A DNA stretch of 56,080 nucleotides from Gemmatimonadaceae bacterium (GTDB taxonomy: Bacteria > Gemmatimonadota > Gemmatimonadetes > Gemmatimonadales > Gemmatimonadaceae): the NCBI GenBank assembly GCA_013361335.1, contig JABFYH010000179.1, forward strand, positions 1 through 56,080, written 5' to 3'. Below, in pieces: positions 17,021-25,032 of this stretch. Every line of letters starts with the position of its first letter. Positions within the stretch are counted from its first letter, which is position 1. The notes beneath the pieces are model-generated. The model was not told the origin of the DNA. It was given only the letters and a program-made list of their open reading frames with translations, and searched no databases. The position numbers were made by a program, and so were the translations under genes.

Positions 17021-17111
17021 TCAATTGATATTGATGTGACCCCCGGTCAGGCGTGCGGGCGATGACCGCCCGGCGGCGGGCGTCCGCACGCATCTTGCCC
17101 TCGGGTCCGCC

Positions 17112-18053
17112 ATGGCGCGCGCACTCTCTCTTCCCCGCACCGACGGTGACGTCGAGCTCACCCTCGGCGGACGGCGGCTGAAGCTCACCAACCTCGGCAA
17201 GGCCTTCTGGACCTCGCGCGACGACACCATCACCAAGCGCGACCTGCTCCAGTACTACGCCGACGTCTCTACCTGGCTCGTGCCGCACCTCCGCGAGCGG
17301 GCCATGGTCATGAAGCGCTACCCCAACGGCGCCGAGGGCAAGTGCTTCTTCATGAAGCGCGTGCCGCAGCCGCACCCGGACTGGCTCGACACCTGTTCCA
17401 TCGAGCACGACTCGGGGAACGTCATCGACTTCCCGGTGGTGAACGACCTCGCCTCGCTGCTCTGGGTCGTCAACCTCGGCTGCATCGACCTCAACCAGTG
17501 GTACGCACGCTGTGACGACGTCGATCGCCCCGACTACCTGCACTTCGATCTCGATCCGGTGAAGAAGGGGGGCGTCACCTTCCGGAAGGTGCTCGACGCC
17601 GCCCTCGTCGTGCGTGACGCGCTCGCCACGCTCGGCATGAAGCCGCTCGTGAAGACCACCGGCTCCGCGGGCGCACACCTCTACGTCCCCATCGTGCGTG
17701 GCCCGACGCAGAAAGAGGTGTGGACCTTCGCCAAGGCGCTCGCGCAGGCGCTCGCCGCGCAGCACCCGAAGCTGCTCACCGCCGAGTATCGCATCGCCGA
17801 CCGGCCGGCCGGACGCGTGCTCGTGGACTACAACCAGAATGCGTGGGGTCGCACCCTCGCGTCGGTATACTCGCCACGGCCGAGGCCGCGCGCCTCCGTG
17901 TCGACGCCGCTGACCTGGGCCGAGGTGGAGAAGGGGGTGAAGATCGAGGACTTCCGGATCGACAACGTCCCGGCCCGCCTGCGAAAGATCGGCGATCTCT
18001 GGAAGCCGCTCCTGGCGAAGAGCGGCCGCTTCAAGCTGGAGAAGGTGCTGTGA
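17112..18053 (+). CDS. ligD: LigD polymerase-domain protein (NHEJ)
   Basis: A 313-residue archaeo-eukaryotic primase-like polymerase, corresponding to the stand-alone polymerase domain of LigD that fills and extends ends during Ku-dependent non-homologous end joining. The signature segments are LTNLGKAFW at the N-terminus, YHFDLDP-type HFDLDPVKKGG with the metal-binding Asp residues, and TTGSAGAHLYVPI for the nucleotide-binding His/Ser region; the late DYNQNAWGRT is also conserved. No nuclease (PE) domain and no ligase domain are fused. The next gene, a LigD-type ligase, overlaps by four bases. No Ku gene is present in the window. Confidence 0.9.
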   Translation: MARALSLPRTDGDVELTLGGRRLKLTNLGKAFWTSRDDTITKRDLLQYYADVSTWLVPHLRERAMVMKRYPNGAEGKCFFMKRVPQPHPDWLDTCSIEHDSGNVIDFPVVNDLASLLWVVNLGCIDLNQWYARCDDVDRPDYLHFDLDPVKKGGVTFRKVLDAALVVRDALATLGMKPLVKTTGSAGAHLYVPIVRGPTQKEVWTFAKALAQALAAQHPKLLTAEYRIADRPAGRVLVDYNQNAWGRTLASVYSPRPRPRASVSTPLTWAEVEKGVKIEDFRIDNVPARLRKIGDLWKPLLAKSGRFKLEKVL

Positions 18054-19090
18054 GCCTCCCCATCCCGCGCACCTACGCGCCCATGGAGGCGAAGCTCGTC
18101 GACGAGCTGCCCACCGGCGGCGAGTGGCAGTACGAGCCCAAGTGGGACGGCTTCCGCTGCCTCGCCTTCCGCGACGGCGACAGGATCGACCTGATGTCCA
18201 AGGCGGGAAAGCCCCTCGCCCGGTACTTCCCCGAGCTGCTCGAGACCCTCGGCCACGTCAAAGCGAAGCGCTTCGTGCTGGACGGGGAGATCGTCATCCC
18301 GCATGACGGCGCCCTGTCGTTCGACGAGCTGCTCCTTCGCATCCATCCGGCGAAGAGCCGGATCGCCAAGCTCTCGGTCGAGAGTCCGGCATCGCTCATC
18401 GTGTTCGATCTGCTCGTCGACGCGAAGGGAGAATCTCTGGTTGCACAGCCGTTGACGGAACGCCGGCCGGCGCTCGAGGAGTTCGTGGCGGCGAATGTGC
18501 CGAAGGGCGCCGCGATCCGGCTGTCGCCGGCGACGACCCGGATGGTCACCGTGAAGAAGTGGTTCCGCTCCGTCGGCGGTGGGCTCGATGGCGTGATCGC
18601 GAAGCGGCTCGACGTCGCCTACCTGGGCGGCACCCGCGACGGGATGCAGAAGATGAAGAACATGCGCACCGCCGAATGCGTCGTCGGCGGCTTCCGCTAC
18701 GCGTCGAAGGGGCACGTCGTCGGCTCGCTGCTGCTCGGACTGTACGACGACGGCGGGCTGCTGCACCATGTCGGGTTCACGTCGAACATCCCGAACGCCG
18801 AGAAGCCGGCGATCACGAAGCGGCTGGAGAAGCTGAAGCAGGCACCCGGCTTCACGGGGCAGGCGCCCGGCGGCCCGAGCCGCTGGAGCACCGAGCGCTC
18901 CAGCCAGTGGGAACCGCTCGCCCCCGAGCTCGTGCTCGAGGTGCAGTACGATCACTTCTCCGGTGGCCGATTCCGTCATGGGACGTCGTTTCTGCGCTGG
19001 CGACCGGACAAGCCGCCCCGCCGCTGCACCATCGCGCAGGTGGAGCAGGAGGGCCGCTCCGCTCTCACGCTGCTCCCGAAGCGCGCGTAG
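18050..19090 (+). CDS. ATP-dependent DNA ligase, LigD type
   Basis: A 346-residue nucleotidyltransferase that seals DNA nicks. The adenylated Lys is Lys31 in YEPKWDGFR (motif I KxDG), followed by RFVLDGEIVI (motif III area), GLDGVIAKR (motif IV) and FHGT-type C-terminal FRHGTSFLRWR in the OB domain. The start is a GTG overlapping the polymerase-gene stop (GTGA), which implies coupled translation of the two halves of LigD. With the polymerase it would act with Ku at double-strand breaks; Ku must be elsewhere in the genome. The function is firm; the choice between LigC and LigD ligase type is moderate. Confidence 0.9.
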   Translation: MSLPIPRTYAPMEAKLVDELPTGGEWQYEPKWDGFRCLAFRDGDRIDLMSKAGKPLARYFPELLETLGHVKAKRFVLDGEIVIPHDGALSFDELLLRIHPAKSRIAKLSVESPASLIVFDLLVDAKGESLVAQPLTERRPALEEFVAANVPKGAAIRLSPATTRMVTVKKWFRSVGGGLDGVIAKRLDVAYLGGTRDGMQKMKNMRTAECVVGGFRYASKGHVVGSLLLGLYDDGGLLHHVGFTSNIPNAEKPAITKRLEKLKQAPGFTGQAPGGPSRWSTERSSQWEPLAPELVLEVQYDHFSGGRFRHGTSFLRWRPDKPPRRCTIAQVEQEGRSALTLLPKRA

Positions 19091-19100
19091 ACTGTCGTTC

Positions 19101-19931
19101 ATGCACGTCCCTGCGCACGCCGAGTCGCCGCTGCAATCGGTCTGGACGACCATCGACGGTCTGCGGATTCATGCGCGCGTCTCCGAGATCCCGGCGGTCG
19201 CACCGCCGATCGTGTTCGTGCACGGGCTGGGCGTATCGTCGCGCTACATGGAGCCCACGCTGGCCCGTCTCGCCGCCACCCGCCGCGTCGCGGCGCTCGA
19301 CCTGGCCGGCTTCGGCCGCAGCGACACGCCTCGGCGCCCGTTCACGCTGACGCAGCACGCGGAGCTGCTCCTGCGGTGGCTCGATGCGCGCTGGCTCGAT
19401 GCGCGCGGTATCGTCGCGCCGATCCTCGTCGGCAACTCGTATGGCTGCCAGGTGATCGTCGAGTGCGTATCCCGCGCGCCGGCGTGCGCGCAGGGGCTGG
19501 TGCTCAATGCGCCGACGATGGATCCGGCGCACCGCAGCGCCATCGTGATGATTGCACGGGTCCTCGCCGACGTCCCGCGAGAGCCCTGGCGACTCGCCGC
19601 CGTCGTGGCACGTGACTACTGGCGCGCGGGCCCCCGCTGCCTGCTCGTCACCCTCGCCGACGCGCTGCGCGACCGGATCGAGGAGAAGCTGCCGAGCATC
19701 GCGCAGCCCACACTCGTCGTGTGTGGCGCGCGCGACCCCGTCGTCACCGTGCGCTGGGCGAGCGAGTGCGCGCGGCTGATCGGCATCGAGCGCACGGACG
19801 CCGCGGGCGGCACCATGCAGTGCGTCGCCACCGCCGCGCACGCCCTGCCCTACGACGATCCCGACACCTTCGCCGCCATCATCGCCAACTTCGCCGAGCA
19901 TGGCGTCCGCCAGCCGGCGGTGCGCACGTGA
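19101..19931 (+). CDS. Alpha/beta-hydrolase
   Basis: A 276-residue hydrolase with the oxyanion segment FVHGLG, nucleophile elbow GNSYG (Ser113), acid Asp212 (CGARDPVV) and His247 (TAAHALPYDDP), so the catalytic triad is complete. The family includes esterases, haloperoxidases and C-C hydrolases; the substrate cannot be told. It starts 10 bp after the ligase stop and overlaps the following transporter by four bases, so it belongs to that operon. A 15-bp tandem duplication (19377-19406) duplicates the residues WLDAR in the helix before the nucleophile strand, a recent change that keeps the frame. Confidence 0.85.
   Translation: MHVPAHAESPLQSVWTTIDGLRIHARVSEIPAVAPPIVFVHGLGVSSRYMEPTLARLAATRRVAALDLAGFGRSDTPRRPFTLTQHAELLLRWLDARWLDARGIVAPILVGNSYGCQVIVECVSRAPACAQGLVLNAPTMDPAHRSAIVMIARVLADVPREPWRLAAVVARDYWRAGPRCLLVTLADALRDRIEEKLPSIAQPTLVVCGARDPVVTVRWASECARLIGIERTDAAGGTMQCVATAAHALPYDDPDTFAAIIANFAEHGVRQPAVRT
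19377..19406. repeat. In-frame 15-bp tandem duplication
   Basis: TGGCTCGATGCGCGC (19377-19391) is followed directly by TGGCTCGATGCGCGG (19392-19406), differing in the last base only. It adds five residues to the alpha/beta-hydrolase without breaking the frame. Confidence 0.75.
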
Positions 19932-21220
19932 GCGGCGTCGCGGCGCCGTCGGAGGCACGCCGCCTCCGCTCCATCGTCGGCGGCTCCATCGGCAACCTGG
20001 TGGAGTGGTACGACTGGTACGTCTACTCCGCCTTCGCGCTCTACTTCGCGCCGTCGTTCTTCCCGAATGGCGATCAGACAGCCCAGCTGCTGAACAGCGC
20101 GGCGGTGTTCGCGCTCGGCTTCCTCATGCGCCCCGTCGGCGGCTGGGTCATGGGGCGCTACGCCGACCGTCGTGGGCGCCGCGCCGCGCTCAGCCTGTCT
20201 GTCCTGTTGATGTGCAGCGGCTCCCTGCTCATCGCCGCGACGCCGAGCCATGCAGCGATCGGCCTCGCCGCGCCGCTGCTGCTCGTGCTCGCGCGGCTGC
20301 TGCAGGGGCTCAGCGTCGGCGGGGAGTACGGCGCGAGCGCGACCTACCTGAGCGAGATGGCCGGCCGGCGACATCGTGGGTTCTACTCCAGCTTCCAGTA
20401 CGTCACGCTCATCGGCGGCCAGCTCATCGCGCTCGCCGTGCTGCTCGTGCTGCAGCGGCAGCTGTCGGCCGCCGCGCTCGAGCAGTGGGGATGGCGGGTG
20501 CCATTTGCCATCGGCGGAGCTCTCGCGGTGGGAGCGCTCTGGCTGCGTCGAGGGCTCGACGAGACCACGTCGTTCGAGGCGGTCCGCGCCGAGCGGACGA
20601 CACGCGGCGGCGCCGTGCGCGAGCTGCTTCGCTATCCGCGCGAGATCGCCACCGTCGTCGGGTTGACGGCGGGCGGCACGGTGGCGTTCTACACCTTCAC
20701 GACGTACGCGCAGAAGTTCCTGGTCAACACCGCCGGCTTCTCCAAGGCCGCCGCGACCGAGGTGTCGGCGCTGGCGCTGCTGGTGTTCATGGTCGTGCAG
20801 CCGGTCGTGGGCGGGCTGTCCGACCGGGTCGGCCGCCGCCCCGTGCTGATGACCTTCGGCGTCCTCGGTACCCTGGGTACGGTGCCCCTGCTCGACGCAC
20901 TCGGCGCCGCACGGACGGAATCCGCGGCCTTCGCGCTGCTCATGGTGGCGCTGCTCGCCGTGAGCGGCTACACCTCCATCAACGCCGTGGTGAAGGCCGA
21001 GCTCTTTCCGACGTCCATTCGCGCCCTCGGCGTTGCGCTGCCGTACGCGATCGCCGTCTCGGTGTTCGGCGGCACGGCGGAGTACCTCGCGCTGTGGGCG
21101 AAGAGCATCGGGCACGAGCGCTGGTTCTACTGGTACGTCACCGTCTGCGTCGCCGGGTCGCTCGTCGTCTACGCCACGATGCCGGAGACCCGGACGACGT
21201 CGCGCATCGTCGAGGATTGA
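19928..21220 (+). CDS. MFS transporter, metabolite:H+ symporter (KgtP-like)
   Basis: A 430-residue inner-membrane carrier with about twelve helices. The N-terminal GNLVEWYDWYVYSAF is the hallmark of the MHS subfamily (alpha-ketoglutarate permease, proline/betaine and citrate symporters). GRYADRRGRRAAL and LSDRVGRRPVLM are the two MFS loop-2/8 motifs, and LLQGLSVGGEYG is the MHS fourth-helix motif. It probably imports an organic acid or osmolyte with protons. The GTG start overlaps the hydrolase stop. Its genomic coupling with the NHEJ proteins is probably accidental rather than functional. Confidence 0.88.
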   Translation: MSGVAAPSEARRLRSIVGGSIGNLVEWYDWYVYSAFALYFAPSFFPNGDQTAQLLNSAAVFALGFLMRPVGGWVMGRYADRRGRRAALSLSVLLMCSGSLLIAATPSHAAIGLAAPLLLVLARLLQGLSVGGEYGASATYLSEMAGRRHRGFYSSFQYVTLIGGQLIALAVLLVLQRQLSAAALEQWGWRVPFAIGGALAVGALWLRRGLDETTSFEAVRAERTTRGGAVRELLRYPREIATVVGLTAGGTVAFYTFTTYAQKFLVNTAGFSKAAATEVSALALLVFMVVQPVVGGLSDRVGRRPVLMTFGVLGTLGTVPLLDALGAARTESAAFALLMVALLAVSGYTSINAVVKAELFPTSIRALGVALPYAIAVSVFGGTAEYLALWAKSIGHERWFYWYVTVCVAGSLVVYATMPETRTTSRIVED

Positions 21221-21310
21221 ACCGGGTCGGTCGTGAATTGATCGAATCCGATATGTGAAGGCTCTGGGTAGCCCTGGTGAATGCCGTGGTCCGGGCCGAT
21301 CATTCGCGCC

Positions 21311-22222
21311 ATGGAGCTTCGCTATCACCTGCTCGACGTGTTCACCGACGTCCCCTTCGGCGGCAATCAGCTCGCCGTGTTCGTCGACGCGCCGGCGCTC
21401 GAACCGGCCCTCATGCAGCGGATCGCGCGCGAGCTGAATCTCTCGGAGACGGTGTTCGTCGTCCCGCCGAGGGATCGCAGTGCGGCGCGTGCCCTGCGGA
21501 TCTTCACGCCGGGGATGGAGCTTCCCTTCGCCGGCCATCCTACCATCGGCACGGCGCTCCTGCTCGCCTCCCTCGGTGTCGTGCCGGCGGACGATGCCGA
21601 ACGAGGCTTCCTCCTCGAGGAACAGGTCGGGCTCGTGGCCGTGACCGTCCGCACACGAAGCGGCGGGACGCAGATCGCCGAGCTCGTGCCGGCACGCCTG
21701 CCGGAGACGCAAGGCTCGGTTCCAGCGCGACGAGAGCTCGCAGCGCTGCTCGGCATCGACGCGGACGACATCGTGGACGACCCGGATGGCGATGCACCGC
21801 AGGCGGTGTCGGCTGGCGTCCCGTTCCTGTTCGTGCCGGTGCGCGACCGTGCTGTGCTCGCACGCGTCGCGCTCGACCTGGGACGGTGGCGCGAGCTGCT
21901 CGCCTCGACCTGGGCGCCGCACGTGTACCTGTTCTCTCGCGATGCGGAGCAGGGCGCCGACATCCGCGCCCGGATGTTCGCGCCGGCGATGGGGATCACC
22001 GAGGATCCGGCGACCGGGGGCGCCGCCGCGGCGTTGGCCGGCTACCTCGCGTGGCGGGTCGCAGAACGCGAGGCCGAGCTGCGGTGGGTGGTCGAGCAGG
22101 GGATCGAGATGGCGCGTCCCAGCCGACTCGAGGTCATGGCGACGAAGGAGGGCGGCGTGGTGCGTTCGGTGCGGGTCGGCGGGACGGCGGTTCGGGTAGG
22201 CGAGGGGGTGCTGCGCATCTGA
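21311..22222 (+). CDS. PhzF-family isomerase/epimerase-like protein
   Basis: A 303-residue protein of the PhzF/diaminopimelate-epimerase-like fold. The start ELRYHLLDVFTDVPFGGNQLAVF is the family N-terminus, with the catalytic Glu in NLSETVFV, the mid motif PFAGHPTIGTA and the C-terminal half motif EDPATGGAAAALAGYL. PhzF itself isomerises an intermediate of phenazine synthesis, but most family members lie outside phenazine clusters, as here, and act on unknown small molecules. The ATG at 21311 gives the usual N-terminus; an in-frame ATG at 21281 is possible. No phenazine genes are nearby. Confidence 0.88.
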   Translation: MELRYHLLDVFTDVPFGGNQLAVFVDAPALEPALMQRIARELNLSETVFVVPPRDRSAARALRIFTPGMELPFAGHPTIGTALLLASLGVVPADDAERGFLLEEQVGLVAVTVRTRSGGTQIAELVPARLPETQGSVPARRELAALLGIDADDIVDDPDGDAPQAVSAGVPFLFVPVRDRAVLARVALDLGRWRELLASTWAPHVYLFSRDAEQGADIRARMFAPAMGITEDPATGGAAAALAGYLAWRVAEREAELRWVVEQGIEMARPSRLEVMATKEGGVVRSVRVGGTAVRVGEGVLRI

Positions 22223-22298
22223 GGGCGGGGAGGGCGCATCGTCACGGGCCGTGCGGGGTATGCCTTGCGGCAGATCACCCGTGCCGACCGAGGAGCCT

Positions 22299-22847
22299 AT
22301 GCGCCGACACTTTCTGATTCCCGCCGCGTGCGTCGCGATGGGCGCCTGCACCCACGCGGCGCCGCCCGCCGATGCGCCGTCTCCCACACCGCAACCGCAG
22401 CCGGCGCCGGCGACCGCTTCGGCACCAGCACCAGCACCGGCACCGGCACCGGCACCAGCACCGGCACCAGCGCCGGCACCGGCACCAGCGCCGGCACCGG
22501 CACCAGCGCCGGTGATCCAGCCTGCTGGCACCGTTCGGGAGTATCGCGGTGCGTACACCCGCGGCTTCGAGGCGAGCTGGTTCGTGCCCTGTGACGCCCC
22601 GAGGGACGACGCCCTCTGGTGGGTCACCCTCACCGAGGACGCGCGGCTTCAGCGCGACAGCCTGCTCAAGGCCCTGACCCAGCGGGCCACCGGAGCGGTC
22701 GCCGTCCGGTGGCGCGGCACGATCAGCGAACGGATGCCCGCCGGTCAGATGGGTCGCGGCACGCGCTACATGCTCGTGCACCAGGTGCTCGAGGTGCGGC
22801 CGCTGCCCGCGGAAGGCGCGTGTGGCGTGGTGTCCCGCACCTCGTAG
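22299..22847 (+). CDS. Lipoprotein with Ala-Pro repeat linker
   Basis: A 182-residue lipoprotein. The ATG at 22299 follows GAGGAG, and the signal ends VAMGACTHA with the lipidated Cys at residue 17. Next comes a Pro/Ala-rich linker with fifteen perfect Ala-Pro dipeptides, a rigid spacer that could cross the periplasm as in TonB. A C-terminal globular part of about 100 residues follows (FEASWFVPCDAP, AVAVRWRGTIS, RYMLVHQVLEV). No domain name can be given. It converges with the S24 gene, with only nine bases between the stops. Confidence 0.75.
   Translation: MRRHFLIPAACVAMGACTHAAPPADAPSPTPQPQPAPATASAPAPAPAPAPAPAPAPAPAPAPAPAPAPAPVIQPAGTVREYRGAYTRGFEASWFVPCDAPRDDALWWVTLTEDARLQRDSLLKALTQRATGAVAVRWRGTISERMPAGQMGRGTRYMLVHQVLEVRPLPAEGACGVVSRTS
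22422..22511. repeat. Hexanucleotide tandem repeat, 15 units
   Basis: Fifteen consecutive GC[A/G]CC[A/G] units encode Ala-Pro dipeptides. Third-base variants (GCACCA, GCACCG, GCGCCG) are mixed; a GCGCCG-GCACCG-GCACCA pattern recurs, which suggests growth by slippage of 18-bp blocks. In-frame length variation is expected. Confidence 0.85.
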
Positions 22848-22856
22848 CGCCGTCGT

Positions 22857-23549
22857 CTAGCTGCGACTGAAGCGCGCGATCACCGTGCCCAGCACGGTGG
22901 ATGGATCGCGGCGCACCGTGACCGACGGATAAGCGTCGTTGAACGAGGCCAGCTCGACCTGTCTCGCGTTCAACGACGCCACGCGCTTCACGACGAACCC
23001 CGTTTCCGGTCGCCGCGCCACGACGAGATCGTCCACCATCGGGACCGCATCGAGCTGGACCAGGATGACGTCGCGCGGCGCGAGCACCGGTTGCATGCTG
23101 TCGCCATCCACACGCATGGCGACGTAGCGGGCCGACGGGAGATCGGCCGGCAGCTCGACCCAGGTGTCGCAGGGCTCGTCCCAGAGCTCTCGCCCCGATC
23201 CGGCGGCGGCGGAGAGCTCGAGCATCACGGCGCATCCGGCGTCCAGCGCCAGCCCCAGCGACTGCGCGACCGTGGCCGCCACCGGCGCAACCCGACTGCG
23301 TAGCAGCTGTCGCGGGAGCCGTCGCTCTGCGCGCCGCTCGGCGAGCCGCGCCGACTCGCGTCGCGCGAATGCGTCGGCGTCGCGCTCGTCGCGTTCGCGC
23401 TCGGCGGTGGATGCGCCAGCTCGCAGGTCCTGCGCGATCCAGGCGAGCGTCGCCTCGCTCTGGTGCACGGCGTCGGTGTCCCTCCGCTCCAGCTCAGCGC
23501 CCACCAGGCGCATCAGCTCGTCGACGGCGTCGTCGTCAAACTGTGTCAT
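22857..23549 (-). CDS. S24/LexA-like autoprotease domain protein without a DNA-binding domain
   Basis: A 230-residue protein. The C-terminal half (about 110-228) is a LexA/UmuD-type S24 peptidase: RVDGDSM carries the Ser nucleophile (Ser151) and FVVKRV the general-base Lys (Lys188), and a possible Ala-Gly self-cleavage bond lies at AAAGSG (116-117). The N-terminal half has no helix-turn-helix. It is a charged, probably helical region (DELMRLVGAELERR, then a Glu/Arg/Ala-rich stretch to about 80) and a VAATVAQSLGLAL helix. The ATG at 23549 follows GGAGGAAGGG and overlaps the end of the upstream sigma-like gene by 14 bases. It could be a cleavable co-regulator or anti-sigma; that is inference. 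An S24 role in SOS is established only for LexA and UmuD. Confidence 0.8.
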   Translation of the reverse strand: MTQFDDDAVDELMRLVGAELERRDTDAVHQSEATLAWIAQDLRAGASTAERERDERDADAFARRESARLAERRAERRLPRQLLRSRVAPVAATVAQSLGLALDAGCAVMLELSAAAGSGRELWDEPCDTWVELPADLPSARYVAMRVDGDSMQPVLAPRDVILVQLDAVPMVDDLVVARRPETGFVVKRVASLNARQVELASFNDAYPSVTVRRDPSTVLGTVIARFSRS

Positions 23550-24303
23550 CCCTTCCTCCGGCGCGCTCAGCGCGCGGTTCGAGACAGTGCCCTGCCCGGC
23601 GGAGAAAGCGCTCCACCTCGCGTTGTTCCTCCGCATCCAGCGACGTCACGTGCTGCAGCACCAGCTTCCGGAATCGCTCGCGCAGGCGGTGTACGCGCAC
23701 GCGGGCCGCTGCGTACGAGATGCCGAGCTGCGCGGCGAGCTCCCGCATCGGTACGTGATGACTCACCCCCGCCATCAGCGACTGGTCGTCCTCGCGCAGC
23801 GCCTGCGCCGACCACTTCGCGAGCTTCGTTACCGCGGTGTCGAGCGGCGTTGTCTCCTCCGCGCTCGCCGACGACGACCTGCGCAGGTCGTACTCCGAGT
23901 GACACTCGGCCACGACCCGCTGCTCGGTGCCTGGAACCGTCGTGGCAGCGCGCTCGGCGAGCAGGCGCGTCCGGGTGCGGGCGCGGTGATGGTTGCGAGC
24001 GCGATTGCGCACTGCGGCGACGAGATAGCGCCCGACGTCCCGAGGTGGTACCGCCGCGTCCTGCACGTGCAGCACGAAATCGCCGAGCAGCGTGGTGACC
24101 AGGTCGGCGCGTTCGTGGGGCTCGACGCCGAGGCGCCGCGCCTGATCGCGCAGTAGTGGCGCGTAGAAGAGAAAGAGTGCGCGCAGCGCGGACGGCTCGC
24201 CCGCCTTCAGCGCGGCGACGAAGGTCGCCGGCGTGGCGTACGGGGGTGGAACGAGCGGCGTCCGTCCCACACCGTCATCCCGTGTCTGATCGCTCGTCGC
24301 CAC
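23536..24303 (-). CDS. Sigma-70-family (ECF-like) factor paired with the S24 protein
   Basis: About 255 residues. A region-2-like segment (SALRALFLFYAPLLRDQARRLG, DLVTTLLGDFVLHV, YLVAAVRNRARNH) and a region-4-like helix-turn-helix near the end (MRELAAQLGISYAAARVRVHRLRERFRKL) support a sigma-like transcription factor. The linker between them is long, and a 40-residue tail follows region 4, longer than in ordinary ECF factors. The start is uncertain: a GTG at 24303 after a G-rich site is preferred, with alternatives at 24312 or 24357. The gene overlaps the S24 gene, so the two proteins are probably made in fixed proportion. A non-sigma DNA-binding regulator is a weaker alternative. Confidence 0.72.
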   Translation of the reverse strand: MATSDQTRDDGVGRTPLVPPPYATPATFVAALKAGEPSALRALFLFYAPLLRDQARRLGVEPHERADLVTTLLGDFVLHVQDAAVPPRDVGRYLVAAVRNRARNHHRARTRTRLLAERAATTVPGTEQRVVAECHSEYDLRRSSSASAEETTPLDTAVTKLAKWSAQALREDDQSLMAGVSHHVPMRELAAQLGISYAAARVRVHRLRERFRKLVLQHVTSLDAEEQREVERFLRRAGHCLEPRAERAGGRDDTV

Positions 24304-24364
24304 GCTGCCCACCCCCCGCGCTCTGTCGATGGATGCTTCCCTCCGACAGATGCACACCGACCCG

Positions 24365-24943
24365 TTACACGCGGCTGCGCAGCCAGGCGCGCAGCCGGGT
24401 CTCCAGGCGGCGGATGCGCCTGGGGGACAAGGGGACTGCTCCGATGGCCCGCCCGCGCAGGAGCTCGGCGCGGCGCCGCGAGAATCCGCGTCGTTCAGCG
24501 AGGGCGATGAGCTCGAGCAGATCGTGGGTGGCGTTCGCGAGCGCCTGGAGGGGAGGATTGTCGGCGAGCGTGCCGGGAGTGATGGTCAGCCGACGACGGG
24601 CCCGGTCGGCCTTGATCATCTCCTCGCGACTCGGGCGCCGGAGGGAAGCGGTGAAGCCGAGGTTCGCCAGGGCGCGGCCGATGGCCGAGGTCTCGGCGTT
24701 CTCGAGGCAGGCGACCGCGTTGATATCCCCATCGTCGTCCCGCTCGGCGGCCCACCCGGTGGCGGCGGGGTGAGGGTCGTCGTCGTCGCGGAAGGCGAGC
24801 GCGCGAAAGACGGTCTCACCGTCGTGTCGGGAGACGAGCTCGGTGACGAGGCGGCCCTTGGGGTAGCGCTCGTAGAAGAGCTGGATCCGGTCGGCGACGG
24901 GGGCGTAGAGGGCCGGATCGAACTGGGCGTCGGTCTTGGGCAT
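24365..24943 (-). CDS. Rad52/DdrA-like single-strand annealing protein (putative)
   Basis: A 192-residue protein. An N-terminal VADRIQLFYERYPKGRLVTEL, then TGWAAERD, and the diagnostic CLENAETSAIGRALANLGF resemble the phage and bacterial DdrA/Sak/Rad52-like annealing proteins, whose core carries a conserved ETxxxGRAL-type helix. The last 80 residues are Arg-rich helices (RRRAELLRGR, RLETRLRAWLR) that could bind nucleic acid. Such proteins bind single-stranded DNA, protect ends and anneal complementary strands. GGAG precedes the ATG. It lies between the sigma/S24 pair and a second sigma factor, all on the minus strand. Family placement is from motif memory and is moderate; a phage origin is possible. 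Confidence 0.6.
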   Translation of the reverse strand: MPKTDAQFDPALYAPVADRIQLFYERYPKGRLVTELVSRHDGETVFRALAFRDDDDPHPAATGWAAERDDDGDINAVACLENAETSAIGRALANLGFTASLRRPSREEMIKADRARRRLTITPGTLADNPPLQALANATHDLLELIALAERRGFSRRRAELLRGRAIGAVPLSPRRIRRLETRLRAWLRSRV

Positions 24944-24966
24944 GCGGTCGCTCCTGGAGTGACCAG

Positions 24967-24993
24967 TCTATACCCGAATAAAGACCGAAGCAA
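24967..24993 (-). promoter_or_regulatory. Possible promoter of the annealing-protein gene
   Basis: On the minus strand TTGCTT (24988-24993) lies 15 bp from TATAGA (24967-24972), about 23 bp before the ATG. The same TATAGAC box with a 15-bp spacer occurs at the copper promoter (34347-34373). The spacing is short, so it may need an activator or an alternative sigma factor. Confidence 0.4.
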
Positions 24994-25032
24994 GGGCTAG
25001 AAATGTGGTGCCGACCGGCGTTCGACGCGGTG

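Noticed and set aside
17021-17031. Palindrome ATCAATTGAT after mscL as a regulatory site.
   Set aside because: Short, single, and not positioned near a promoter; no support.
21311-22222. Phenazine biosynthesis cluster suggested by PhzF.
   Set aside because: No other phz-type genes are in the window; most PhzF-like proteins are unrelated to phenazines.
22422-22511. Short tandem repeats considered as a CRISPR array.
   Set aside because: Units are six bases without spacers and encode a lipoprotein linker in frame.
19850-22633. Minus-strand reading frame of over 900 codons opposite the MFS and PhzF genes, containing a long Gly-Ala run.
   Set aside because: The Gly-Ala run is the reverse complement of the Ala-Pro repeat; the plus-strand genes explain the region.
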